Under the pieces are notes generated by a model, which saw only the letters and a program-made list of their open reading frames with translations, did not search any database and had not been told where the DNA came from. Below, one piece after another: positions 1-5,205 of a stretch of 6,781 nt of DNA (position 1 is the first letter of the stretch; the number at the start of each line of letters is the position of its first letter). The translations under genes and the position numbers were made by a program. The stretch is from an uncultured Oscillospiraceae bacterium (GTDB lineage Bacteria; Bacillota; Clostridia; Oscillospirales; Acutalibacteraceae): the NCBI GenBank assembly GCA_902496265.1, contig CABVAD010000065.1, forward strand, positions 1 through 6,781, in the 5' to 3' direction.

Positions 1-38
1 AAATTTTCGTGATTTAGCACAATAACAAGCCCTATTAG

Positions 39-74
39 CAATATAATAAAAGGCTTCCGGTAAGGAAGCCTCCC
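39..74 (-). terminator. Intrinsic terminator of the small-protein unit
   Basis: Read on the minus strand, AGGCTTCC (71-64) pairs perfectly with GGAAGCCT (58-51) around the five-base loop TTACC. Three G-U pairs (72-74 with 48-50) could extend the stem. The hairpin is followed directly by the T-rich run TTTTATTATATT (50-39), the expected layout of a Rho-independent terminator. It begins only a few bases after the TAG stop of the 47-codon frame, so it most likely ends that transcript. It would also end any read-through from the cardiolipin synthase gene, which shows no terminator of its own. Confidence 0.85.
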
Positions 75-76
75 GT

Positions 77-220
77 CTACATTCCGTCGGAGCTGTCGCA
101 CTCAAGGTAATCGCCCTCGATGCGGTTCTGATTGGCGAGCCGATCGATTATAACAAGCGCGCCGACCGCCGCGGCAAACACGGCGAAAGCAGACATCATA
201 AATTTTAAAAATCCTTTCAT
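77..220 (-). CDS. 47-residue single-pass membrane peptide, family not recognised
   Basis: This short reading frame runs from an ATG at 220 to a TAG at 79-77. The start is supported by a strong ribosome binding site, AGAGGTG at 235-229, eight bases upstream. A consensus promoter lies just before that, and an intrinsic terminator follows the stop within a few bases. The peptide has a short basic N-terminus (K2, K6), one hydrophobic segment from about residue 4 to 25 rich in Ala, Val, Phe and Met, then D26-R27 and a polar tail. The tail carries E35, D37, E40, D42 and D45 and a single Cys41. Charge bias suggests the N-terminus is inside and the acidic tail is on the other side of the membrane, which is an inference. 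I do not recognise the family and assign no function. A regulatory membrane peptide, a subunit of an envelope complex, or a type-I-toxin-like peptide cannot be told apart from sequence alone. The full set of expression signals makes it a convincing gene. Confidence 0.75.
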   Translation of the reverse strand: MKGFLKFMMSAFAVFAAAVGALVIIDRLANQNRIEGDYLECDSSDGM

Positions 221-244
221 ACGGTAAGCACCTCTTTCATTTGT

Positions 245-273
245 ATTATATCAGCATATTATAAAAATGTCAA
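245..273 (-). promoter_or_regulatory. Consensus vegetative promoter for the 47-residue peptide
   Basis: On the minus strand TTGACA (273-268) and TATAAT (250-245) are both perfect matches to the housekeeping sigma factor consensus, separated by the ideal 17 bases. The -10 box is preceded by TGA, giving an extended TGnTATAAT element. The -35 box sits immediately after the cardiolipin synthase stop codon (276-274). Transcription should begin near 238-239, leaving a leader of under 20 bases that is mostly the ribosome binding site. Such a complete match suggests strong constitutive expression, although excessive consensus can also slow promoter escape. Confidence 0.85.
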
Positions 274-1803
274 CTACATAAAGGGAGCAAATATATGCAA
301 AATCGCCTGTTTAAAGCGCATAGAAAGAGGACGCTTTTTCCATTCCTCTATTTTAATTTCCTGTGATTCTGAAATTATATCCTCAAACTGGCTCTTTATA
401 TCCAGCACCGTGTTGTTATCGCATATCCACGCTCCGCATTCAAAGTGGAAAATAAAGCTTCGGTAGTCCATATTAACCGTGCCCACGGTCGCTATTTTGT
501 CGTCCGAAACGAAAAGCTTTGAGTGAATAAAGCCGGGGGTGTATTCGTAAATTCTGACTCCCGCCTCCAGAAGCTCTAAATAATTGTACTGCGTCACGGG
601 ATGAACGTACCATTTATCGGGAATATGCGGGGTAACTATACGCACATCTATGCCCGATTTCGCCGCCATTCTTAAAATAGAGGTCATAGTATTATCAATA
701 ATAAGATAGGGCGAGGTTATATATACATATTTCTGTGCGGTGTTTAATATCTGCATATAAATGCCCTCGGCGGGGTTTTTGTCGTTAAGCGGGTCGTCGC
801 AGTAGGGCAGGACAAAGCCGCTGTCCTCGGCCTTATAATCCGAAAAATAGGAATTGATGTCAAGCTGCTCCTTAGTCGTAAACTCCCACATACATAGGAA
901 CATTGCAAGGAAGCTTCTTACCGCCTCGCCCTTGAGCATAATGCCGCTGTCGAGCCAATGGCCGAAGCGCACCATACGGTTAATATACTCGTCTCCTATG
1001 TTAAAGCCCCCCGTAAAGGCGGTTTTGCCGTCGATCACCACGATTTTGCGGTGGCTTCGGTTATTCATAAATATGTTCATAGACGGCTTAATGGGGTTGA
1101 ATACCGATACGGCTATGCCTTCGGCGCGCAAATTTTTAATAAAGTCCTTGTGTTGGCGCTTTATAGAACCGAAATCGTCAAAAATAACCCTGACCTCTAC
1201 GCCCTCTTTAACCTTTTGCAAAAGAACGTTGTGTATCTCGTCCCACATAAAGCCTTCCGCAAGGATAAAAAACTCCATAAAAATATATTTTTCCGCTTTG
1301 CTGAGCTCCGAAAGCATTTTTTCAAGTATTTTTTCACCCGGCGAAAGATATTCGGTTTCGGTGTTTCCGTAAAGCGGGTAGCCCGATTCGCCCGAAAGAT
1401 AGTCCGCCTGTCGGGAATGGAACATATCGTAATAGCGAAGCCTGTCCCTTACCTCGGAATCCTCCTTAAGATAGGGCAGATAATGGGCTTCGCATTTTTC
1501 CATCTTTTTGCGAAGATGCGGCAAAACCCTGCCTCCGCCCCACAAGAGGAATACCGAGATACCGAAAACAGGAAATACCAATATAAAAATAATCCACGCG
1601 ATTTTATGGTCTGGATTTCCGCGGCGGTTTAAAATATAGATAACCGTTACAGTACCCGCAATCATCGAAAGGGCGTATAACGCCACAGACCTTGCGGTAA
1701 TGTCGTAAAGAACGTAAAAAAGGAAAAACAGCTGTAATAAAAGCAGTAAAGCCGAGATGATAATTCGGGTTTGAATCCTTATTCCGCGTTTGCGTTCAGA
1801 CAT
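274..1803 (-). CDS. cls: Cardiolipin synthase (phospholipase D superfamily)
   Basis: This membrane enzyme is predicted to join two phosphatidylglycerol molecules into cardiolipin and release glycerol. Both HKD motifs of the phospholipase D superfamily are intact. In the 509-residue protein starting at the ATG at 1803 they are H251-x-K253-x4-D258, followed by the typical GGFNIGDEY, and H427-x-K429-x4-D434, followed by GTVNMDYRSF. The N-terminus has three hydrophobic stretches, at about residues 14-34, 40-58 and 68-88. The last matches the conserved PLDc_N region (KIAWIIFILVFPVFG). The usual family form is about 480-510 residues with two N-terminal helices, so length is normal and the extra first helix is a minor variation. 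A GTG at 1812 in the same frame would add three residues, but the only good ribosome binding site (AGGAG, 1816-1812) overlaps that GTG and stands eight bases before the ATG at 1803, so ATG is preferred. The gene is divergent from phosphoglucomutase and has its own promoter. No terminator is visible between its stop and the downstream small gene. Confidence 0.93.
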   Translation of the reverse strand: MSERKRGIRIQTRIIISALLLLLQLFFLFYVLYDITARSVALYALSMIAGTVTVIYILNRRGNPDHKIAWIIFILVFPVFGISVFLLWGGGRVLPHLRKKMEKCEAHYLPYLKEDSEVRDRLRYYDMFHSRQADYLSGESGYPLYGNTETEYLSPGEKILEKMLSELSKAEKYIFMEFFILAEGFMWDEIHNVLLQKVKEGVEVRVIFDDFGSIKRQHKDFIKNLRAEGIAVSVFNPIKPSMNIFMNNRSHRKIVVIDGKTAFTGGFNIGDEYINRMVRFGHWLDSGIMLKGEAVRSFLAMFLCMWEFTTKEQLDINSYFSDYKAEDSGFVLPYCDDPLNDKNPAEGIYMQILNTAQKYVYITSPYLIIDNTMTSILRMAAKSGIDVRIVTPHIPDKWYVHPVTQYNYLELLEAGVRIYEYTPGFIHSKLFVSDDKIATVGTVNMDYRSFIFHFECGAWICDNNTVLDIKSQFEDIISESQEIKIEEWKKRPLSMRFKQAILHIFAPFM

Positions 1804-1811
1804 TTGCTTCA

Positions 1812-1817
1812 CTCCTC
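1812..1817 (-). promoter_or_regulatory. RBS that decides the cardiolipin synthase start
   Basis: GAGGAG on the minus strand (1817-1812) ends eight bases before the ATG at 1803, which is ideal spacing. The in-frame GTG at 1812-1810 begins with the last G of this site, so it cannot use it. This supports a protein beginning MSERKRG rather than MKQMSERK. Confidence 0.8.
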
Positions 1818-1833
1818 ATATAATATCAGAATT

Positions 1834-1862
1834 ATTATAACACAAACGGCAGAATTTTGCAA
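1834..1862 (-). promoter_or_regulatory. Promoter of cardiolipin synthase
   Basis: On the minus strand a perfect TATAAT (1839-1834) is preceded by TGT, giving an extended -10 element. A TTGCAA -35 box (1862-1857, four of six matches to TTGACA) lies 17 bases upstream. Transcription should begin near 1827, giving a leader of about 24 bases before the ATG at 1803. No operator-like repeat stands out; the short palindrome TTTGCAAA that covers the -35 box (1856-1863) is too brief to call a binding site. Confidence 0.7.
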
Positions 1863-1887
1863 ATATTATAAATTCTTACAAAACCGC

Positions 1888-1916
1888 TTGTTATCGACAG
1901 TTTTTTTTGCTATAAT
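1888..1916 (+). promoter_or_regulatory. Promoter of the phosphohexomutase gene
   Basis: A perfect TATAAT (1911-1916) is preceded by TGC, giving an extended -10 element. A TTGTTA -35 box (1888-1893, four of six matches) lies 17 bases upstream, and the spacer contains a run of eight T. Transcription should begin near 1923, giving a leader of about 33 bases. The architecture mirrors the cardiolipin synthase promoter facing the other way, and the two -35 boxes are only about 25 bases apart. Confidence 0.72.
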
Positions 1917-1941
1917 AAGAAATATAAAAGCGACAAAATAC

Positions 1942-1948
1942 GGAGGTG
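1942..1948 (+). promoter_or_regulatory. RBS that supports the TTG start
   Basis: GGAGGTG at 1942-1948 is a near-perfect anti-16S match and ends seven bases before the TTG codon at 1956-1958. No ATG or GTG in the frame lies at a workable distance. The next in-frame Met is residue 59, inside the conserved domain, so this site fixes TTG as the start. Confidence 0.85.
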
Positions 1949-1955
1949 CATTTTT

Positions 1956-3665
1956 TTGGTCAACGAAAAATATAAATTATGGTGTGAAAAGGCTGTAAAG
2001 GACGCAGATTTGGTAAAGGAGCTTGAAAGCATTAAGGGCAATGAGGAAGCGATTTCCGACGCCTTTTACAAGGACCTGGAATTCGGCACGGGAGGACTTC
2101 GCGGCGTTATCGGCGCGGGAACAAACCGTATGAATATATATACCGTGGGCAAGGCGTCTCAGGGTCTTGCGGCATACGTCAACTCGGTATCGGAAAACGG
2201 CAGAATAGCCGTTGCGTACGACAGCCGCATTAAAAGCGACCTTTTTGCAAAAACCGCCGCCTCGATTTTCGCGGCTAACGGCATTAAGGTTTATATTTAT
2301 AAGGAGCTTATGCCCACGCCTATGCTCTCCTTTGCGGTAAGACGGCTTAAGTGCGACGCGGGCGTTGTAGTAACCGCGAGCCACAATCCCGCTAAATACA
2401 ACGGCTACAAGGCGTACGGTCCCGACGGCTGCCAGTTGGGTCTTGAGGCGGCGGATTATGTGCTTTCCATTATGAATAAGGTCGATATATTTGATGATGT
2501 TAAGACGGTCGATTTCGACAAGGCGGTAGCCGAGGGCAAAATTGAATATATCGGCGATGATATTATCGAGGAATATTTAAACTGCGTGCTTGCCTGCAGA
2601 GTAGCTCCCGAAGCGGACGTTAAATCCCTGAATGTGATTTACACCCCGCTCCACGGAAGCGGCAACAAGCCCGTAAGGAGCATTTTAAAGAAGATAGGGG
2701 TTACAAATGTTACGGTAGTGCCCGAGCAGGAGCTCCCCGACGGCAACTTCCCCACCGCCCCCTACCCCAATCCGGAAATCCGTCAGGCGTTTGAGTGCGC
2801 CTTAAAGCTTGCCGAGGAGATTAAGCCTGAATTACTGCTTGCAACCGACCCTGACTGCGACCGCGTGGGAATAGCGGTGCGTGACGGCGGCGAGTATAAG
2901 CTGCTTTCGGGCAACGACGTCGGCGCTCTGTTGCTTGATTTCGTGCTTGCAAGAAGAACCGAAAACGGCACGCTGCCTAAAAACCCGATTGCGGTTAAAA
3001 CCATAGTCACAACCGAGCTTTGCCGCAAAATCGCCGAAAACTACGGCTGTGAGCTTGTAGATGTGCTTACGGGCTTTAAGTTTATAGGCGAGCAGATAAC
3101 TCTGCTTGAAAAGAAAGGCGAGGAAAACCGCTTTGTCTTCGGCTTCGAGGAAAGCTACGGCTATTTAGGCGGCACATACGTCCGCGATAAGGACGCGGTT
3201 ATCGCCTCAATGCTTATCTGCGAGATGGTAGCCTACTACAAATCACAAGGAAAAAACCTTATCGAGGTGCTTGACGGGCTTTACAAAAAGTACGGCTATT
3301 ATATCTGCTCACAGAAGAGCTTTACCTGTGAGGGCGAAAGCGGTATGAAGCAGATTAAGGGCATTATGGAGAGCTTAAGAAACGACCCGCCCGCCGAGAT
3401 AAACGGTTCTGCCGCGGTTAAGTTTGACGATTACGAAGCCTCCGTAAGCCGCGACCTTAAAAACGGCGGCGAGAAAAAAATCACCCTTCCGCGCTCAAAT
3501 GTGCTTTGCTTCTATATGGAGGACGGCTGTTCGTTGATAGTCCGTCCCTCGGGCACAGAGCCTAAGATTAAACTTTATATCGGCGCGGTGGGACATACCT
3601 CTTCCGAAGCCGAAAACAAGCTTCAAGGACTTACCGAGAGCGGAACAAAGCTTTTGGGCTTTTAA
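1956..3665 (+). CDS. pgcA: Alpha-phosphohexomutase, phosphoglucomutase type
   Basis: This cytoplasmic enzyme is predicted to interconvert glucose-6-phosphate and glucose-1-phosphate, linking glycolysis to UDP-glucose, glycogen and wall glycan synthesis. All four active-site loops of the alpha-D-phosphohexomutase family are present in order. These are the phosphoserine loop TASHNP (Ser142), the metal loop DPDCDR (D298, D300, D302), the sugar-selectivity loop GFEES (396-400), and the phosphate-binding loop RPSGTEPK (530-537). The N-terminal FGTGGLRG (43-50) is typical of the long Bacillota phosphoglucomutases such as PgcA of Bacillus subtilis (about 580 residues), and the length here, 569, agrees. 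Specificity for mannose phosphate as well is possible, since the loop GFEES is shared among phosphogluco- and phosphomannomutases. The start is a TTG directly behind a run of T, supported by a strong ribosome binding site. The gene is monocistronic, with its own promoter and a terminator 18 bases after the stop. Confidence 0.95.
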   Translation: MVNEKYKLWCEKAVKDADLVKELESIKGNEEAISDAFYKDLEFGTGGLRGVIGAGTNRMNIYTVGKASQGLAAYVNSVSENGRIAVAYDSRIKSDLFAKTAASIFAANGIKVYIYKELMPTPMLSFAVRRLKCDAGVVVTASHNPAKYNGYKAYGPDGCQLGLEAADYVLSIMNKVDIFDDVKTVDFDKAVAEGKIEYIGDDIIEEYLNCVLACRVAPEADVKSLNVIYTPLHGSGNKPVRSILKKIGVTNVTVVPEQELPDGNFPTAPYPNPEIRQAFECALKLAEEIKPELLLATDPDCDRVGIAVRDGGEYKLLSGNDVGALLLDFVLARRTENGTLPKNPIAVKTIVTTELCRKIAENYGCELVDVLTGFKFIGEQITLLEKKGEENRFVFGFEESYGYLGGTYVRDKDAVIASMLICEMVAYYKSQGKNLIEVLDGLYKKYGYYICSQKSFTCEGESGMKQIKGIMESLRNDPPAEINGSAAVKFDDYEASVSRDLKNGGEKKITLPRSNVLCFYMEDGCSLIVRPSGTEPKIKLYIGAVGHTSSEAENKLQGLTESGTKLLGF

Positions 3666-3682
3666 ATAATAATTACAAACTT

Positions 3683-3721
3683 TAAAACGGACTTCTCAAG
3701 CAATTTGAGAGGTCCGTTTTA
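3683..3721. terminator. Bidirectional intrinsic terminator between convergent genes
   Basis: The arms at 3684-3699 and 3705-3720 pair over 16 positions around the loop GCAAT, with a single imperfect pair (3693 with 3711) and a possible extra T-A pair at the base. In plus-strand RNA that pair is a U-G wobble; in minus-strand RNA it becomes a C-A mismatch, so the hairpin is slightly stronger for the phosphohexomutase transcript. Both strands end the stem in four T (3717-3720 on plus, 3687-3684 on minus). It lies in the 66-base gap between the two stop codons and can serve both the phosphohexomutase gene and the four-gene operon. Confidence 0.88.
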
Positions 3722-3731
3722 TATATCAGCT

Positions 3732-4307
3732 TTATAAATTTTTATAGATTCTCGCCTGTGAATGTGCCGCCGCGCCGTCCTCAAGGTAATTAAGAAGCTT
3801 GTCCGCACTGTCTGTAAACAGGCAAAGCTCCAACGCCTCGGGGGTCATAAACTGCTTATGCACGGCGTTTTTAAGCTGTTCGATAAGGCTGTTGAAATAG
3901 CCGTTAATATTGAAAACGGCGACAGGCTTTGAATGTCTGCCGAGCTGTTTTAGGGTTAAAATCTCAAAAAACTCGTCAAACGTTCCGAGTCCCCCGGGGG
4001 TCATAATAAAGGCGTCGGATTTCTGCTCCATAAGCTGTTTGCGCTCACGCATAGTCTCGGTGAAAATAAGCTCGCCGCAGTCCTTAAAGAGGATTCCGTC
4101 CACATTAAGAAACGAGGGCACAACCCCGATAATTTTTCCGCCGCGCGAGCAGGCTCCTCTTGCCGCCGCGCCCATAAGTCCCGCCGCGCCGCCGCCGTAG
4201 ATAAGGGTGTGTCCCCTGTCGGCTATTTTTGCGCCCAGCGCCTCGGTCGGGTTGATGTAGTCCTTTGCTATGGCACTGCTTGACGCACCGTAGAGACAAA
4301 TATTCAT
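3732..4307 (-). CDS. LOG-family Rossmann-fold protein (TIGR00730)
   Basis: The 191-residue protein carries the hallmarks of the LOG (lysine decarboxylase-like, in fact phosphoribohydrolase) family. These are an N-terminal Rossmann strand, the loop GGGAAGLMG (38-46), the M-x-x-R-K motif (M86 to K90) and PGGLGTFDE (104-112). By family knowledge R89 and E112 are the expected catalytic pair. Characterised members split a nucleoside 5'-monophosphate, classically a cytokinin riboside monophosphate, into free base and ribose-5-phosphate. In a gut-type bacterium the substrate is unknown and cytokinin activation is not implied. Family members are usually about 180-200 residues, so this one is complete. 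It is the last gene of a four-gene operon: its ATG overlaps the stop of the DUF523 gene in the sequence ATGA, and only a weak purine-rich stretch precedes it, so translation is probably coupled. A terminator follows shortly after its stop. Confidence 0.9.
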   Translation of the reverse strand: MNICLYGASSSAIAKDYINPTEALGAKIADRGHTLIYGGGAAGLMGAAARGACSRGGKIIGVVPSFLNVDGILFKDCGELIFTETMRERKQLMEQKSDAFIMTPGGLGTFDEFFEILTLKQLGRHSKPVAVFNINGYFNSLIEQLKNAVHKQFMTPEALELCLFTDSADKLLNYLEDGAAAHSQARIYKNL

Positions 4308-4744
4308 AATCCACCGTCCTGTAATTTATTTATTTCCGTTTCGTTTAAAATCCTTATTCCGTTTTTCTTAAGAAGTGCGGCACAAATGCCATCCCCTTGG
4401 GTGGTTTTGCCCGAAAAGCTTTCGTCATAAATCTCTCCGTTTCCGCAGGAGGGACTTTTTTTCTTTAAAACCGCCGCATTACAGTTTAAAAGCCGTGCAA
4501 TCCGCAATACTTCTTTGGCTCCTCTGGTGTATTCCGCGGTTTTATCCTCCCCCTCGCGGTTTATTACCCTGCCGTCCCTTATTTCGCAGGGTATCCGCGG
4601 GGTCGGCAGTCCGCCTAAAACCTCGGGGCAGACGGGAATAAGGTCGTATTTTTCACTGAGTGCGATAACCCCGTCCGCGGGCTTTGATTTTCCGTCGTAC
4701 CGACAGCCCACCCCTAAAAGGCAGGCGCTTACCAATATTCTCAT
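4304..4744 (-). CDS. DUF523 family protein, possible TudS-like thiouracil desulfidase
   Basis: The 146-residue protein shows the full DUF523 signature. It has SACLLGVGCRYDG at 7-18 (C8, C14), CPEVLGGLPTPR at 39-50 (C39), a REGED stretch at 63-67, and KKSPSCG at 95-101 (C100). Family knowledge: most DUF523 proteins are uncharacterised, but the TudS members carry a [4Fe-4S] cluster held by three cysteines and remove sulfur from 2-thiouracil or thiouridine monophosphate. By position C8, C39 and C100 are the natural ligand candidates, which is an inference. The length is that of a stand-alone DUF523 module with no C-terminal DUF1722 fusion. Its start overlaps the Nudix stop by four bases (ATGA) and its stop overlaps the LOG start in the same way. 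The AAGG before its ATG is only two bases away, too close to act as a normal ribosome binding site, so expression likely depends on coupling to the Nudix gene. Confidence 0.87.
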   Translation of the reverse strand: MRILVSACLLGVGCRYDGKSKPADGVIALSEKYDLIPVCPEVLGGLPTPRIPCEIRDGRVINREGEDKTAEYTRGAKEVLRIARLLNCNAAVLKKKSPSCGNGEIYDESFSGKTTQGDGICAALLKKNGIRILNETEINKLQDGGL

Positions 4745-5205
4745 AGCCTTTTACCGTTCAGGACAGCCTTCACAAGGGTGTCGCCCACATATTCGAGCTT
4801 AAGCGAGAAAAAAGGCGCTTTTTCTTCTATCAGGCGAAGAAAGATCTTGTCCCCCTCCCATATCGGGAGGGTATAAAGCCGCCCCTTATCGACCCATTCG
4901 AGTACTCCCTCGTCACAGTCGGTAACAGTACCCGAAAAATCGTCCGAATGAAAAATGTGCATATATTCGGTTTCCCATTTGTCAGAAATAAAGGTGACAA
5001 TACCGCAATATCTGCAGGAATTAAGGGTTAGTCCCGTTTCCTCCTTAACCTCGCGGAGATTGCAGTCCTCGGGGCTTTCCCTGTCCTTAAATTTTCCGCC
5101 TATTCCAACCCATTTATCGCGATTAAGGTCGTTTTCCTTTTTCACGCGGTGGAGCATCAGGTATTTTCCGTCCCTTTCAATGTGGCAAAGCGTGGTGTTT
5201 ATCAT
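4741..5205 (-). CDS. Nudix hydrolase, MutT/8-oxo-dGTP diphosphatase-like
   Basis: The 154-residue protein has a perfect Nudix box: G37-x5-E43-x7-R51-E52-V-x-E55-E56-x-G58-L59. It is preceded by KWVGIGGKF, a form common among Gram-positive proteins annotated as 8-oxo-dGTP diphosphatases. The segment LPIWEGDKIFL (113-123) resembles the W-x-x-D region of the MTH1-like subgroup. Such enzymes hydrolyse a nucleoside triphosphate to the monophosphate and pyrophosphate with Mg2+, held by the box glutamates. The exact substrate cannot be read from sequence: oxidised dGTP is the default guess, another NTP or a dinucleotide is possible. The first base of its ATG is also the last base of the LTA-synthase stop codon (TGATG), with GAGGG six bases upstream as a usable ribosome binding site. 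It is the second gene of the operon and overlaps the DUF523 gene by four bases. Confidence 0.9.
   Translation of the reverse strand: MINTTLCHIERDGKYLMLHRVKKENDLNRDKWVGIGGKFKDRESPEDCNLREVKEETGLTLNSCRYCGIVTFISDKWETEYMHIFHSDDFSGTVTDCDEGVLEWVDKGRLYTLPIWEGDKIFLRLIEEKAPFFSLKLEYVGDTLVKAVLNGKRL

Noticed and set aside
1..38. Possible promoter-like A/T-rich words at the left edge
   Set aside because: No pair of -35 and -10 boxes at proper spacing and no reading frame to serve; I see nothing supportable in this stretch.
854..1372. 172-codon plus-strand frame
   Set aside because: Antisense to the cardiolipin synthase catalytic region, no family features and no start signals.
958..1632. 224-codon open frame on the plus strand
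   Set aside because: It lies wholly opposite the cardiolipin synthase gene, whose HKD motifs and length prove the minus strand. It has no recognisable motif, and the openness follows from the codon bias of the real gene.
1856..1863. Palindrome TTTGCAAA over the cardiolipin synthase -35 box as an operator
   Set aside because: Eight A/T-rich bases occur often by chance and no second copy is present near the promoters.
1771..1998. 75-codon plus-strand frame across the divergent promoter region
   Set aside because: It covers both promoters and the true start of the phosphohexomutase in another frame, has no ribosome binding site and no recognisable product.
1977..2384. 135-codon minus-strand frame
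   Set aside because: Antisense to the conserved N-terminal part of the phosphohexomutase, no motif.
3732..4307. Cytokinin-activating or lysine decarboxylase function for the LOG protein
   Set aside because: The decarboxylase name is a known misannotation of this family, and nothing in the window points to cytokinin biosynthesis, so only a phosphoribohydrolase-type role is suggested.
4375..4802. Two overlapping plus-strand frames of 88 and 95 codons
   Set aside because: Both are antisense to the DUF523 gene; their Pro/Arg/Ser-rich composition is typical of a non-coding strand.
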